Of a stretch of DNA of 64,000 bases, positions 27,566 to 36,413 are shown in pieces (positions within the stretch are counted from its first letter, which is position 1; each line of letters starts with the position of its first letter). The position numbers and the translations under genes are program-made. This stretch comes from Burkholderiales bacterium PBB6 (GTDB lineage: Bacteria; Pseudomonadota; Gammaproteobacteria; Burkholderiales; Burkholderiaceae_C): the NCBI GenBank assembly GCA_002255925.1, contig NKIH01000006.1:282379-346378 (forward strand). The letters run 5' to 3'. The notes beneath the pieces were generated by a model. That model did no database searches, had not been told where the DNA came from, and was given only the letters and a program-made list of their open reading frames with translations.

Positions 27566-27928
27566 TCAAAGACGCCAGAGAACCTGAACCGCCCAGCCGG
27601 CACAGCCGACCAGCCAGACGAGGGTGAAGACCTGCAGCGTGAGACGCAGGCCGACCGGCTTGATGTAGTCCATCCAGATGTCGCGCATGCCAACCCAGGC
27701 ATGCCACGCCAGCGAGATGATGGTGACGAAGGTCAGGACCTTCATCCATTGGGCGGCGAAGATGCCGGCCCACTTGTCGTAGCCCAGCTCACCGGGCATC
27801 AGCACCTGGGCCAGCACGGCCACGGTGAACAACGCCATCAGGCTGGCGGTGACGCGCTGGGCCAGCCAGTCGCGGAAACCGTAGCTCGCGCCGACGACCA
27901 GGCGCTTGGAACCGTAATTGATTGCCAT
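27566..27928 (-). CDS. sdhD: Succinate dehydrogenase membrane anchor subunit
   Basis: A 120-aa membrane anchor with three predicted transmembrane helices (about 25-45, 60-80 and 95-118). The segment LAWHAWVGMRDIWMDYI has the conserved His expected for heme b ligation and the family's DIWMDY signature. Together with SdhC it forms the quinone-reducing membrane domain. It begins 23 bases after sdhC in the sdhCDAB order. Confidence 0.93.
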   Translation of the reverse strand: MAINYGSKRLVVGASYGFRDWLAQRVTASLMALFTVAVLAQVLMPGELGYDKWAGIFAAQWMKVLTFVTIISLAWHAWVGMRDIWMDYIKPVGLRLTLQVFTLVWLVGCAGWAVQVLWRL

Positions 27929-27951
27929 TTGTCGAATTCCTTGCGGTGTGC

Positions 27952-28380
27952 TCAGTACAGGCCGAAGAGCTTGGCGCCCAGCAACACCGTCAGGAGGGTG
28001 CCGAGCACCAGCGTGACGATGGCCGAGGAGTGGCCTTGCTGCTTCGAGACGCTGTGGGTGGCGTCCATCCAGAGGTGGCGAACGCCAGCGATGAAGTGGT
28101 GCAGGTAGCCCCAGATCAGGGCCAGCGCCACCAGCTTCACGAACCAGCCAGGCACGAAGCCGATGCCGGCGACGAACGCACTGCGGAAGGACTCATACGA
28201 GATTTCCGAGGTGATGCTGGTGTCAAACATCCAGATGATGAATGGCAGCAGCAGGAACATGATCGCTCCGCTGATGCGATGAAGGATGGAAACAATACCG
28301 GCCGGCGGGAGCCGGTAGTTGCGGAGGTCCGTGACGTGGATGTTGCGGAACTCCGGGCGCGGTTTGAGCGTATCTGCCAT
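27952..28380 (-). CDS. sdhC: Succinate dehydrogenase cytochrome b556 subunit
   Basis: A 142-aa membrane protein with the N-terminal RPEFRNIHVTDLRNYRLPPAG segment, then SILHRISGAIMFLLLPFIIW (the SdhC HRxSG signature at helix 1) and GYLHHFIAGVRHLWMD (heme-b His region) before the last helix. It is the first gene of the sdh operon, 141 bases downstream of the co-directional gntR gene. Its promoter region shows no copy of the TCTTATATAAGA palindrome. Confidence 0.94.
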   Translation of the reverse strand: MADTLKPRPEFRNIHVTDLRNYRLPPAGIVSILHRISGAIMFLLLPFIIWMFDTSITSEISYESFRSAFVAGIGFVPGWFVKLVALALIWGYLHHFIAGVRHLWMDATHSVSKQQGHSSAIVTLVLGTLLTVLLGAKLFGLY

Positions 28381-28521
28381 GGCTGTGTGTCCTTGTTGTG
28401 GTCGCTCTGATCGGTCAGGAATGAGAGAAGGTAACTGCAGTGAAACCCAAAGATTTTATTGCAACGCAGCAAGCTTTCAGAGGCCTTGCCGCATCATCGG
28501 CTTCAACGATTCAAGTGCGCT

Positions 28522-29307
28522 TCAGTTCAGATCGTTGCGATAGAAATGGGAAGCGGTGTTGTAAAGACCCCGACGAAGCTCGATCGGCTTGTCGCCGTAG
28601 GTGTGCGAAAGCCGCTCAACGCTGAGCAGGGGGCAGCCTTCGGCCACTTTCAGCAGGCCGGCTGTCACGTTATCGGCAGCAACTGCCCGAATCTTTTCCT
28701 CGGCGCGAATCATCCTCACACCGAACTCGGTTTCGAACAGTCCGTACATGGGGCCGGCGTAGTCAGACAGGCGCTCGGCCGTCAGGCCCTTGAACGGCCC
28801 GGCGGGCAGCCAGATCTCGTCCAGCACGACCGGCGTGCCGTTGCGCGAGAGTGTGCGCCTGATCAGCACCGCACTGTCGCCGCTTTTGAGATTCAGGGCC
28901 CGGGCGACGTCGGCCGGGGCACGCAGGCGACGGCAATCGAGCACGTCGCGGGCCATGCCGGTGGCCGGGCCTTCGTCAGGCGCCAGCCTCAGGAAGCGGT
29001 ACTGGATGTTCTCTTCGGCATGGGTGGCCACGAACGTGCCCTTGCCTTGCCGACGCACCAGCAGGTTGTCGGTGGCCAGCTCGTCGATGGCCTTGCGCAC
29101 CGTGCCCTGGCTGACGCGGAAGCGGGCGGCCAGGTCCATCTCGCTCGGAATGGCTTCGCCGGGCTTCCACTCGCCACCCTGCAGGCTGCGCAGCAGCAGC
29201 GACTTGATCTGCTGGTAGAGCGGGCTGAAGGCCGGCCCGCCGGACAGCTGCGCGCCTTCGCCGTCTGGCGAATCGGGGCTGGCGTTGGCGGGGTTGGAAG
29301 CGGGCAT
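28522..29307 (-). CDS. GntR-family regulator with UTRA domain (candidate TCA-cycle regulator)
   Basis: A 261-aa regulator. An N-terminal winged helix (about 25-95; PGEAIPSEMDLAARFRVSQG then TVRKAIDELATDNLLVRRQGKGTFV) is followed by a UTRA ligand domain (about 110-255; GDSAVLIRRTLSRNGTPVVLDEIWLP, LLSVERLSHTYGDKPIELRR). ATG 29307 is used; a GTG start at 29325 is possible, and neither has a clear ribosome-binding site. It stands between divergent mdh and co-directional sdhCDAB-sdhE-gltA. A perfect 18-bp palindrome 53 bases upstream is also found at acnB, suggesting it represses itself, mdh and acnB. The ligand is probably a TCA-related acid (inference). Confidence 0.88.
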   Translation of the reverse strand: MPASNPANASPDSPDGEGAQLSGGPAFSPLYQQIKSLLLRSLQGGEWKPGEAIPSEMDLAARFRVSQGTVRKAIDELATDNLLVRRQGKGTFVATHAEENIQYRFLRLAPDEGPATGMARDVLDCRRLRAPADVARALNLKSGDSAVLIRRTLSRNGTPVVLDEIWLPAGPFKGLTAERLSDYAGPMYGLFETEFGVRMIRAEEKIRAVAADNVTAGLLKVAEGCPLLSVERLSHTYGDKPIELRRGLYNTASHFYRNDLN

Positions 29308-29359
29308 GGGGCGCGATTCGACCACGCCGACGGAGACGGCGTCCAGAGAATCCCGACTG

Positions 29360-29377
29360 ATGTCTTATATAAGACAT
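29360..29377. promoter_or_regulatory. Perfect palindromic operator between gntR and mdh
   Basis: ATGTCTTATATAAGACAT is an 18-bp perfect palindrome. It abuts the mdh promoter on the upstream side and covers the likely promoter of gntR on the other strand. The inner GTCTTATATAAGA recurs exactly in the acnB promoter. Confidence 0.75.
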
Positions 29378-29384
29378 AAGAGAA

Positions 29385-29413
29385 TTGACACGCCCCGGGT
29401 TCACCCCTAGACT
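29385..29413 (+). promoter_or_regulatory. Candidate sigma70 promoter of mdh
   Basis: TTGACA (29385-29390) and TAGACT (29408-29413) are 17 bases apart, about 107 bases before the mdh start. The -35 is a perfect consensus, eight bases downstream of the palindromic operator. Confidence 0.6.
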
Positions 29414-29519
29414 CAAGGGCTAAACTCGCGTTTTTCGCTGGTTTCAAAACTGCGTTTCAAAATGCGCCGGCAGCCGTTCGGCGCGCACACCGCTCCCACC
29501 ACTTTCCGGAGACCCCACC

Positions 29520-30506
29520 ATGAGCAAGACTCCCGTTCGCGTTGCCGTTACCGGCGCCGCTGGCCAGATCGGCTACGCCCTGCTGTTCCGCATCGCTTCC
29601 GGCGAAATGCTGGGCAAGGACCAGCCCGTCATCCTGCAACTGCTGGAGATCCCCGACGAGAAGGCCCAGAACGCGCTGAAGGGCGTGATCATGGAGCTGG
29701 AAGACTGCGCATTCCCGCTGCTGGTGGGCATCGAAGCTCACTCGGATCCGATGACCGCTTTCAAGGACACCGACTACGCGCTGCTGGTCGGTTCGCGTCC
29801 GCGCGGCCCGGGCATGGAACGTGCCGAACTGCTGGCCATCAACGGCGCCATCTTCACGACCCAGGGCAAGGCCCTGAACGCCGTGGCTTCGCGCAACGTC
29901 AAGGTGCTGGTGGTGGGCAACCCGGCCAACACCAACGCCTACATCGCCATGAAGGCTGCGCCGGACCTGCCGGCCAAGAACTTCACCGCCATGCTGCGCC
30001 TGGACCACAACCGCGCTGCGTCGCAACTGGCTGCCAAGACCGGCAAGGCCGTTGCTGACATCGAAAACCTGGCCGTGTGGGGCAACCACTCGCCGACCAT
30101 GTACGCCGACTACCGCTTCGCCACCATCGGCGGCGCATCGGTCAAGGACATGATCAACGACGAAGCCTGGAACCGCGACGTGTTCCTGCCGACCGTCGGC
30201 AAGCGTGGCGCCGCCATCATCGCCGCCCGCGGTCTGTCGTCGGCTGCCTCGGCCGCCAATGCCGCCATCGACCACATGCGCGACTGGGCCCTGGGCACCA
30301 ACGGCAAGTGGGTCACGATGGGCATCCCGTCGAACGGCGAATACGGCATCCCGAAGGAAGTCATGTTCGGCTACCCGGTCACCTGCGCCAACGGCGAGTA
30401 CAAGATCGTTGAAGGCCTGGCCATCGACGAGTTCTCGCAAGAGTGCATCAACAAGACCCTGGCCGAACTGCAAGGCGAACAAGACGGCGTCAAGCACCTG
30501 CTGTGA
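29520..30506 (+). CDS. mdh: Malate dehydrogenase (NAD-dependent)
   Basis: The 328-aa enzyme converts malate to oxaloacetate in the TCA cycle. The Rossmann motif [19 protein letters not shown] is at residues about 9-27, the substrate-binding loop [14 protein letters not shown] is near 95, and the catalytic region reads [11 protein letters not shown] and [13 protein letters not shown] (catalytic His). The NxxxN-type [12 protein letters not shown] segment is also present. This is the cytosolic-type MDH common in Betaproteobacteria. It ends at a strong hairpin terminator. Confidence 0.96.
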   Translation: MSKTPVRVAVTGAAGQIGYALLFRIASGEMLGKDQPVILQLLEIPDEKAQNALKGVIMELEDCAFPLLVGIEAHSDPMTAFKDTDYALLVGSRPRGPGMERAELLAINGAIFTTQGKALNAVASRNVKVLVVGNPANTNAYIAMKAAPDLPAKNFTAMLRLDHNRAASQLAAKTGKAVADIENLAVWGNHSPTMYADYRFATIGGASVKDMINDEAWNRDVFLPTVGKRGAAIIAARGLSSAASAANAAIDHMRDWALGTNGKWVTMGIPSNGEYGIPKEVMFGYPVTCANGEYKIVEGLAIDEFSQECINKTLAELQGEQDGVKHLL

Positions 30507-30546
30507 TGCTGCACAAGGCGCGAGGCTGTTGAGGCCTTAAGCTGTG

Positions 30547-30581
30547 AAGCCGGTGAGCACGCGAGTGCCGCCGGCTTTTTT
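30547..30581 (+). terminator. Rho-independent terminator after mdh
   Basis: AAGCCGG (30547-30553) pairs with CCGGCTT (30571-30577), with an inner GCAC-GCGA-GTGC hairpin and a T6 run. It lies 40 bases after the mdh stop. Confidence 0.85.
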
Positions 30582-30600
30582 CATGGCCGAGGCCATTCTT

Positions 30601-30660
30601 GTTTTCGCCTTGCCCGTTTCCGCCTTTCGCGTTTTCGCCTCGCCCATTTCCGATCGGTCC
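30601..30660. repeat. Two-copy 30-bp imperfect tandem repeat
   Basis: The first 22 bases of 30601-30630 and 30631-30660 agree at 20 positions (both start GTTTTCGCCT). The block lies just before the HpcH/HpaI-type gene start and is pyrimidine-rich on the plus strand. No function is evident. Confidence 0.45.
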
Positions 30661-30677
30661 GTTTTTCATCACCGCCC

Positions 30678-31697
30678 ATGAGCCCACTGCGCCACCCCGC
30701 CGACGTGCTGTTTGAAGAAGGCGACGCCACCCCTGCGCTGCCCGTCTGTGACCACTATTGCGGCGTCGAAGCGCGCATGCGCAAGAGCCTGGCCCTGCAG
30801 GCCGAGCTCGGGCCGGTGTTTGACGTGACCCTCGACGGCGAGGACGGCGCCCCGGTGGGCGGCGAGGTGGAGCACGCCCACCTGATCGCCGAGCTGGTGA
30901 ACTCCCCCGCCAATGTGCACGGCCGCGTTGGCGCCCGGGTGGTGCCGGTCGATCACCCGGCCTTTTTGCCGATGCTGGAGGCTTTGCTGCCGGCCGCGGG
31001 CCAGCGCCTGGCCTGGCTGATGATCCCGAAGCCGCGCCATGCGCAAGACCTGGCGCTGGCCGCTGAACAGGTCGACGCCGTGGCCGCTTCGGCCGGCCTG
31101 ACGCGCGCCATTCCGCTGCATGCGCTGGTGGAAACCCACGGCGCGCTGCGGGATGTCTGGGCGATGGCGGCTCACCCGCGCATCGAGTCACTCTCGTTTG
31201 GGTTGATGGATTTTGTGTCTGCGCACCGCGGCGCCATTCCACAGTCAGCCATGGGCGTGGAAGGCCAGTTCAGCCACCCGCTGGTGGTGCGCGCCAAGCT
31301 GGAGATTGCGGCGGCCTGCCATGCCCACGCCAAGGTGCCGTCGCACTGCGTGGTGACTGAATTCAAAGACACCGCCGCGCTGAAGGCTGCGGCCCACCGC
31401 GCCGCGCGTGAGCTGGGCTACACCCGGATGTGGAGCATTCACCCCGACCAGATCCGCCCGATCGTCGAGGCCTTCACGCCATCGGAAGATGAAATCGTGC
31501 AAGCCAGCGAGATCCTGCTGGCGGCCCAGGCCGCCGACTGGGGCCCGATCCGGCATCACCACCAAGGGCGCGACCAGTTGCACGACCGCGCCAGCTTCCG
31601 TTACTTTTGGCAAGTGCTGCAACGCGCGCAGGCCACGGCCTACAACGGTGGCGCCCAGTTGCCGCCAGAGGCAGTGGCCGCGTTTTTCAGCGCCTGA
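30678..31697 (+). CDS. HpcH/HpaI aldolase / citrate-lyase beta family protein (CoA-ester lyase-like)
   Basis: A 339-aa TIM-barrel lyase. It shows FDVTLDGEDGAPVGGEVEHA, the family's acidic metal-binding loop (LxxEDGA type), a conserved Arg region (VVPVDHPAF), LHALVETHGALRDVWAMAAH (conserved Glu in the ETxxG motif) and GYTRMWSIHPDQIRPIVEAF, which matches the KxxIHPxQI segment of citrate lyase beta and malyl-CoA lyase. It probably cleaves or forms a (malyl- or citramalyl-like) CoA thioester with Mg2+. Located between mdh and acnB, so a TCA- or glyoxylate-related role is plausible, but the substrate cannot be assigned. Confidence 0.82.
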   Translation: MSPLRHPADVLFEEGDATPALPVCDHYCGVEARMRKSLALQAELGPVFDVTLDGEDGAPVGGEVEHAHLIAELVNSPANVHGRVGARVVPVDHPAFLPMLEALLPAAGQRLAWLMIPKPRHAQDLALAAEQVDAVAASAGLTRAIPLHALVETHGALRDVWAMAAHPRIESLSFGLMDFVSAHRGAIPQSAMGVEGQFSHPLVVRAKLEIAAACHAHAKVPSHCVVTEFKDTAALKAAAHRAARELGYTRMWSIHPDQIRPIVEAFTPSEDEIVQASEILLAAQAADWGPIRHHHQGRDQLHDRASFRYFWQVLQRAQATAYNGGAQLPPEAVAAFFSA

Positions 31698-31807
31698 CCG
31701 CCTCCACTCCGGATACGTTCCGATACCAACCCCCTGCCGCCGCAGGTGACAATCCCCCACATGGCAACGAATCGCGCTGCCCTCGCCTGCTTGCACTGGA
31801 GCTCTGA

Positions 31808-32332
31808 ATGAACAAGACCGTGGCCGCCCTGGCCCTGGCGCTCTGCGCCTCGACGACGATGGCACAGACCACCCCGGCTGCGAAACCCGCGGCCAAACCC
31901 GCCGCTGTGAAGGCCGCGCCCAAGGCCGCCGCCAAGAAGGCACCGGTGGAGGCGCCGCTGCCCGTGGCCGAAGGCGAGCAGACCGCCGCTGCATCCATGG
32001 TTCACTTCGGCGACTACGGCTGCGAGTTCAACCAGACCGTGACGGTGGCGATGAACCCGAAGTACGACGCCTACATCGACGTGGTGTTCGGCAAACAGCG
32101 CTTCACGATGAAGCCGGTGCTGTCGTCGACCGGCGCGCTGCGTCTGGAAGACGTCAAGGGCCAGGCCATGATGCTGCAGATCGCCTACAAGTCGATGCTG
32201 ATGGACGTGAAGGCCGGCCGCCGCCTGGTTGACGAATGCGTGCATGAAAAACAGCTCGAAGCCAAGCGCAACGCCGACGGCCAGCCCCGCGAAGCGCTGC
32301 TGACGGGTGGCGCCCCCACGGTGAAGAACTGA
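31808..32332 (+). CDS. Secreted/periplasmic protein of unknown function next to acnB
   Basis: A 174-aa exported protein: signal peptide MNKTVAALALALCASTTMAQ, then an Ala/Lys/Pro linker (about 21-50) of repeated AAKPAAK-type units that may touch the cell wall or membrane. A compact domain follows (about 60-155) with HFGDYGCEFNQTVTV, FGKQRFTMKPVLSSTGALRLED and SMLMDVKAGRRLVDEC. The two cysteines probably form a disulfide. I do not recognise the domain; it has faint resemblance to small periplasmic lysozyme-inhibitor-like beta proteins, but this is weak. It sits between an HpcH-type lyase gene and acnB and has its own terminator. Confidence 0.75.
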   Translation: MNKTVAALALALCASTTMAQTTPAAKPAAKPAAVKAAPKAAAKKAPVEAPLPVAEGEQTAAASMVHFGDYGCEFNQTVTVAMNPKYDAYIDVVFGKQRFTMKPVLSSTGALRLEDVKGQAMMLQIAYKSMLMDVKAGRRLVDECVHEKQLEAKRNADGQPREALLTGGAPTVKN

Positions 32333-32370
32333 GCATGTCCGGCTGCCCCGTGCAGCCAGCCTTTGCCCTC

Positions 32371-32403
32371 AAAGCCCGGCACCGCCCGGGCTTTGTGCTT
32401 TTT
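32371..32403 (+). terminator. Terminator after the secreted unknown gene
   Basis: AAAGCCCGG (32371-32379) and CCGGGCTTT (32386-32394) form a 9-bp stem with a 6-base loop, followed by GTGC and a T5 run at 32399-32403. It lies 38 bases after the stop at 32332. Confidence 0.75.
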
Positions 32404-32522
32404 GCGACAGGCATCACACTGCGGCGAGCCCTCGGCAGTGGATTTCCCCGCGTTTGTATCGAGATTCGCTTGGGTTGGCCCGCCTGCTGCCGGACAATCT
32501 GCCCGCCGGCGAATTCGAGCAT

Positions 32523-32549
32523 CAAGGTGAACCGGTCAGGTTCACCTTG
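32523..32549. promoter_or_regulatory. 11-bp inverted repeat upstream of the acnB promoter
   Basis: CAAGGTGAACC (32523-32533), GGTCA, then GGTTCACCTTG (32539-32549) form a perfect inverted repeat. It overlaps the candidate -35 box of acnB and is followed by the GntR-type palindrome. No T-tract follows, so an operator is more likely than a terminator. Confidence 0.55.
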
Positions 32550-32574
32550 GCAAGTCTTATATAAGATATAAAAT
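32547..32574 (+). promoter_or_regulatory. Candidate acnB promoter
   Basis: TTGGCA (32547-32552) and TAAAAT (32569-32574) are spaced 16 bases apart, with the TCTTATATAAGA palindrome filling the spacer. It lies about 90 bases before the acnB start. Confidence 0.55.
32553..32568. promoter_or_regulatory. Second copy of the GntR-type operator in the acnB promoter
   Basis: AGTCTTATATAAGATA contains the perfect 12-bp palindrome TCTTATATAAGA (32555-32566) and shares GTCTTATATAAGA with the gntR-mdh operator. Sitting between -35 and -10, it would block RNA polymerase when bound. Confidence 0.7.
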
Positions 32575-32661
32575 ACGGTAGTTACCCGGAACCGCTGATC
32601 CGCAGCCAGCAGACGCTGCGCCCCGAAGTCCCCCGACGTCACGCATCCCAGGAGCCCTGAC

Positions 32662-35256
32662 ATGCTGCAAGCCTATCGCCAACATGAAGCCGAACGCGCC
32701 GCGCTCGGCATCCCGCCGCTGCCCCTCGAAGCCAAGCAGGTCGCTGACCTGATCGAGCTGATCAAGAACCCGCCGGCTGGCGAAGATGCGTTCCTGCTCG
32801 ACCTGCTGACCCACCGCGTGCCCCCGGGCGTGGACGACGCTGCCAAGGTCAAGGCCAGCTTCCTGGCGGCCGTGGCCCACGGCGACGTGAAGGTCGCCCT
32901 GATCTCCAAGGCCAAGGCCACCGAACTGCTCGGCACCATGGTGGGCGGCTACAACGTGCATCCGCTGATCGAGCTACTCGACGACGCTGAAGTGGCCAGC
33001 GTGGCCGCTGAAGGTCTGAAGAAGACGCTGCTGATGTTCGACTTCTTCAACGACGTCGCCGAGAAGGCCAAGGCTGGCAATGCCAAGGCCAAGGAAGTCA
33101 TGCAGTCGTGGGCCGACGCCGAGTGGTTCACCACCCGCCCTGAAGTGCCCAAGAGCATCACCGTGACCGTGTTCAAGGTGCCCGGCGAAACCAACACCGA
33201 CGACCTGTCGCCCGCGCCGGACGCCTGGAGCCGCCCGGACATCCCGATGCACTACCTGGCCATGCTGAAGAACACGCGTGCTGACGCGGCCTTCAAGCCG
33301 GAGGAAGACGGCAAGCGCGGTCCGATGCAGTTCATCGAAGACCTGAAGAAGAAGGGCCACCTCGTGGCCTACGTCGGCGACGTGGTGGGCACCGGCTCTT
33401 CGCGCAAGTCGGCCACCAACTCGGTGATCTGGGCCACCGGCCAGGACATCCCGTTCGTGCCGAACAAGCGCTTTGGCGGCGTCACGCTGGGCGGCAAGAT
33501 CGCTCCGATCTTCTTCAACACGCAGGAAGACTCCGGCGCCCTGCCGATCGAAGTCGACGTGACGAAGCTGGAAATGGGCGACGTCATCGACGTGCTGCCC
33601 TACGACGGCAAGATCGTGAAGAACGGCGAGACCGTCACCGAATTCAAGCTGCGCAGCGATGTGCTGTTTGACGAAGTGCGCGCCGGCGGCCGTATCAACC
33701 TGATCATCGGCCGCTCGCTGACCGCCAAGGCCCGCGAATTCCTGGGCCTGCCGGCCTCGACGATGTTCCGTCTGCCGTCGCCCCCGGTGGCCACGAAGGC
33801 TGGCTTCACGCTGGCGCAGAAGATGGTTGGCCGTGCGGTTGGCCTGGCTGAAGGCCAGGGCGTGCGTCCGGGCACCTACTGCGAGCCGAAGATGACCACC
33901 GTGGGTTCGCAAGACACCACCGGCCCGATGACCCGCGACGAGCTGAAGGACCTGGCTTGCCTGGGCTTCTCGGCCGATCTGGTGATGCAGTCGTTCTGCC
34001 ACACCGCGGCTTATCCGAAGCCAGTCGACGTGAAGACCCACCGCGAACTGCCGGCCTTCATCAGCAGCCGCGGCGGCGTCTCGCTGCGTCCGGGTGACGG
34101 CGTGATCCACAGCTGGCTGAACCGCCTGCTGCTGCCTGACACGGTCGGCACCGGCGGCGACTCGCACACGCGATTCCCGATCGGCATCTCCTTCCCGGCA
34201 GGCTCGGGCCTGGTGGCCTTCGGTGCTGCCACCGGCGTGATGCCGCTGGACATGCCTGAATCGGTGCTGGTGCGCTTCAAGGGCGACATGCAGCCGGGCG
34301 TCACCCTGCGTGACCTCGTGCATGCCATTCCGCTGTACGCCATCAAGGCCGGTCTGCTGACCGTGGCCAAGGCCGGCAAGGTCAACGTGTTCTCCGGCCG
34401 CATCCTGGAAATCGAAGGTCTGCCAGACCTGAAGGTGGAACAGGCATTCGAGCTGAGCGATGCGTCGGCTGAGCGTTCGGCCGCTGGCTGCACCATCAAG
34501 CTGAACCCGGCTCCGATCAAGGAATACCTCACCAGCAACGTCGTGCTGATGAAGAACATGATCGCCGACGGCTACGCCGATGCCCGCACGCTGCAGCGCC
34601 GCATCGAGAAGGTCGAAGCCTGGCTGGCCAAGCCGGACCTGCTGGAAGCCGACAAGGATGCCGAGTACGCTGCCGTGATCGAGATCGATCTGGCCGACAT
34701 CAAGGAGCCGATCGTCTGCTGCCCGAACGACCCGGACGACGCCAAGTTCATGTCTGAGGTGGCCGGCACCAAGATCGATGAAGCCTTCATCGGTTCGTGC
34801 ATGACCAACATCGGTCACTTCCGCGCTGCAGCCAAGCTGCTGGGCGGCCAGCGCGACATCCCGGTCAAGCTGTGGGTGGCTCCGCCGACCAAGATGGACC
34901 AGTCCGAGCTGATCAAGGAAGGCCATTACGCCGCCTTCGGCACGGCCGGTGCTCGTACCGAAATGCCGGGCTGCTCGCTGTGCATGGGCAACCAGGCGCA
35001 GGTGCGTGAAGGCGCGACCGTGGTCTCCACCTCGACCCGCAACTTCCCGAACCGCCTGGGCAAGAACACCAACGTGTTCCTGGCCTCGGCCGAACTGGCT
35101 GCCATCTGCTCGAAGCTGGGCAAGATCCCGACCGTCGCCGAGTACCACGAAGCCATGGGCGTCGTGAACAAGGACGGCGCTTCGATCTACAAGTACCTGA
35201 ACTTCGACCAGATCCCGGAATACGCGGAAGCTGCTGAAGCCACGAAGGCCTGCTGA
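32662..35256 (+). CDS. acnB: Aconitate hydratase B
   Basis: The 864-aa enzyme isomerises citrate to isocitrate through cis-aconitate. It has the AcnB-specific domain order: HEAT-like domain 5 first ([35 protein letters not shown]), then the swivel domain 4 ([22 protein letters not shown]), then domains 1-3 with 4Fe-4S ligands Cys713 ([15 protein letters not shown]), Cys771 and Cys774 ([11 protein letters not shown]). [13 protein letters not shown] carries active-site residues. AGGAG lies upstream of the ATG. The promoter carries an operator shared with gntR-mdh. Confidence 0.97.
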   Translation: MLQAYRQHEAERAALGIPPLPLEAKQVADLIELIKNPPAGEDAFLLDLLTHRVPPGVDDAAKVKASFLAAVAHGDVKVALISKAKATELLGTMVGGYNVHPLIELLDDAEVASVAAEGLKKTLLMFDFFNDVAEKAKAGNAKAKEVMQSWADAEWFTTRPEVPKSITVTVFKVPGETNTDDLSPAPDAWSRPDIPMHYLAMLKNTRADAAFKPEEDGKRGPMQFIEDLKKKGHLVAYVGDVVGTGSSRKSATNSVIWATGQDIPFVPNKRFGGVTLGGKIAPIFFNTQEDSGALPIEVDVTKLEMGDVIDVLPYDGKIVKNGETVTEFKLRSDVLFDEVRAGGRINLIIGRSLTAKAREFLGLPASTMFRLPSPPVATKAGFTLAQKMVGRAVGLAEGQGVRPGTYCEPKMTTVGSQDTTGPMTRDELKDLACLGFSADLVMQSFCHTAAYPKPVDVKTHRELPAFISSRGGVSLRPGDGVIHSWLNRLLLPDTVGTGGDSHTRFPIGISFPAGSGLVAFGAATGVMPLDMPESVLVRFKGDMQPGVTLRDLVHAIPLYAIKAGLLTVAKAGKVNVFSGRILEIEGLPDLKVEQAFELSDASAERSAAGCTIKLNPAPIKEYLTSNVVLMKNMIADGYADARTLQRRIEKVEAWLAKPDLLEADKDAEYAAVIEIDLADIKEPIVCCPNDPDDAKFMSEVAGTKIDEAFIGSCMTNIGHFRAAAKLLGGQRDIPVKLWVAPPTKMDQSELIKEGHYAAFGTAGARTEMPGCSLCMGNQAQVREGATVVSTSTRNFPNRLGKNTNVFLASAELAAICSKLGKIPTVAEYHEAMGVVNKDGASIYKYLNFDQIPEYAEAAEATKAC

Positions 35257-35285
35257 TCCCGTTGACGGCTCGCCGTCATCAAGCA

Positions 35286-35320
35286 AAAGCCCGCCAGAGT
35301 TCGCTCTGGCGGGCTTTTTT
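35286..35320 (+). terminator. Strong terminator after acnB with UUCG loop
   Basis: GCCCGCCAGAG-TTCG-CTCTGGCGGGC forms an 11-bp stem closed by a UUCG tetraloop, preceded by AAAA and followed by T6. It is 33 bases downstream of the acnB stop. Confidence 0.93.
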
Positions 35321-35323
35321 CAT

Positions 35324-35346
35324 GGGGTGGGGTGGGGTGGGCTGGG
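35324..35346 (+). other. Potential G-quadruplex motif
   Basis: Three GGGGT units followed by GGG, CT and GGG give five G-runs with one- or two-base loops. It directly follows the acnB terminator and precedes the end of the convergent epimerase gene. Confidence 0.5.
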
Positions 35347-35363
35347 CTTTTCGGTTGGGCGGC

Positions 35364-36413
35364 TCAGTCTCGGCTTACAGCCAACGCAGCCAGCAACTCA
35401 GCCTCACGCTCGGGCGCCAGGCCGGTCTGGGGAAAAGCCTGTTTCCCGACCGGCAGTGCGCGCCACCAGGCCAGGGTGTCAGCCACCGTCTGCGCCAGCG
35501 GACGAATCTGCAGGCCCGCCGCACGCGCGCGCTGGTTGTGGTTGCCCATGAAGGCCGCCATGGCTGCATCGGTGCCCAGCCACAGCGGCATGGCCATCCA
35601 GGCGCCAACCTCGCGGGCTTCCAGCCACACTGACGGTGCCCAGGCGGGTGTGGCACTTGCACCTGCAGCCTCGGCGCAGGCAGCCTGCAAGGCCCCACTT
35701 GTGAGACTGCCGGGGTCGGTGCACACATTGAACGCGCCCTGCTCACCATGGGCCAACGCGGCCAGGGTGAACGCGGCCAGGTCGCGCACATTAATGAATT
35801 GCAACGGGTCGTCCGGCGTGCCCGGTGTCAGCACGCACGGCTCATTCGCAGCAGCCGCACGCGCCCAGCGCGCCGGCCACCAGGAGAAGCGGCCGGTGGG
35901 GTCGTTTGGCCCCACCACCAGCCCCGGGCGGATGATCAGGGCGCCCTGCCCCCAGGCCCGCTGCGCTTCTGCCTCGCACAAGGCCTTCAGTGGCCCGTAG
36001 GTGCGGCCGTCGACCACCGTGGTGTCCACGTCATCGATGGTGCCCAGCGGGCTCTCCTCGGTATTGGGCGCGACGAAGCTGCCGTACACCGAGATGCTGG
36101 AGATGAACACGCAGCGCGGCACATGGCCGGCCAGTGCCGCACCCAGCGCAGCGACTTCAGAGGGCAGGTAGCCGCAGCAGTCGATCACCGCGTCCCAGCG
36201 GCGGCCGTGCAGCACAGACAAATCAAGCCGGCGGTCACCGCGGAGGTGCTCCACGCCGTCGGGCCAGACATCGCTGGTCTGGCCGCGGTTGAAAACGGTC
36301 ACACGGTGCCCGGCGGCCAGGGCGGCCTGCACCAGGTGACGCCCCACGAAGCGGCCACCGCCGATGATCAACAAGTGCATCGAGGCTGGCGGCAGCGTGG
36401 GGGACATGCTCAT
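35364..36413 (-). CDS. NAD-dependent epimerase/dehydratase family protein
   Basis: A 349-aa extended-SDR protein. The Rossmann motif LLIIGGGRFVGRHLVQAAL is near residue 14, FNRGQTSDVWPDG follows beta2, and CGYLPSEVAALGAAL and VFISSISVYG cover the active-site Ser strand; a Tyr-xxx-Lys equivalent reads YGPLKALCE. The pattern (GGGxFVGR, FNRG) resembles the chloroplast RNA-binding CSP41/ NAD(P)-binding epimerase-like group rather than classical GalE. The start ATG 36413 overlaps the upstream stop (ATGA); a later ATG at 36380 would begin right before the Rossmann motif. Substrate unknown. Confidence 0.83.
   Translation of the reverse strand: MSMSPTLPPASMHLLIIGGGRFVGRHLVQAALAAGHRVTVFNRGQTSDVWPDGVEHLRGDRRLDLSVLHGRRWDAVIDCCGYLPSEVAALGAALAGHVPRCVFISSISVYGSFVAPNTEESPLGTIDDVDTTVVDGRTYGPLKALCEAEAQRAWGQGALIIRPGLVVGPNDPTGRFSWWPARWARAAAANEPCVLTPGTPDDPLQFINVRDLAAFTLAALAHGEQGAFNVCTDPGSLTSGALQAACAEAAGASATPAWAPSVWLEAREVGAWMAMPLWLGTDAAMAAFMGNHNQRARAAGLQIRPLAQTVADTLAWWRALPVGKQAFPQTGLAPEREAELLAALAVSRD

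Noticed and set aside
24771..27587. 938-codon plus-strand frame opposite sdhA, sdhB and sdhE
   Set aside because: Runs against three certain genes; a by-product of biased third codon positions.
32974..35286. 770-codon minus-strand frame opposite acnB
   Set aside because: Shadow of acnB, no domain.
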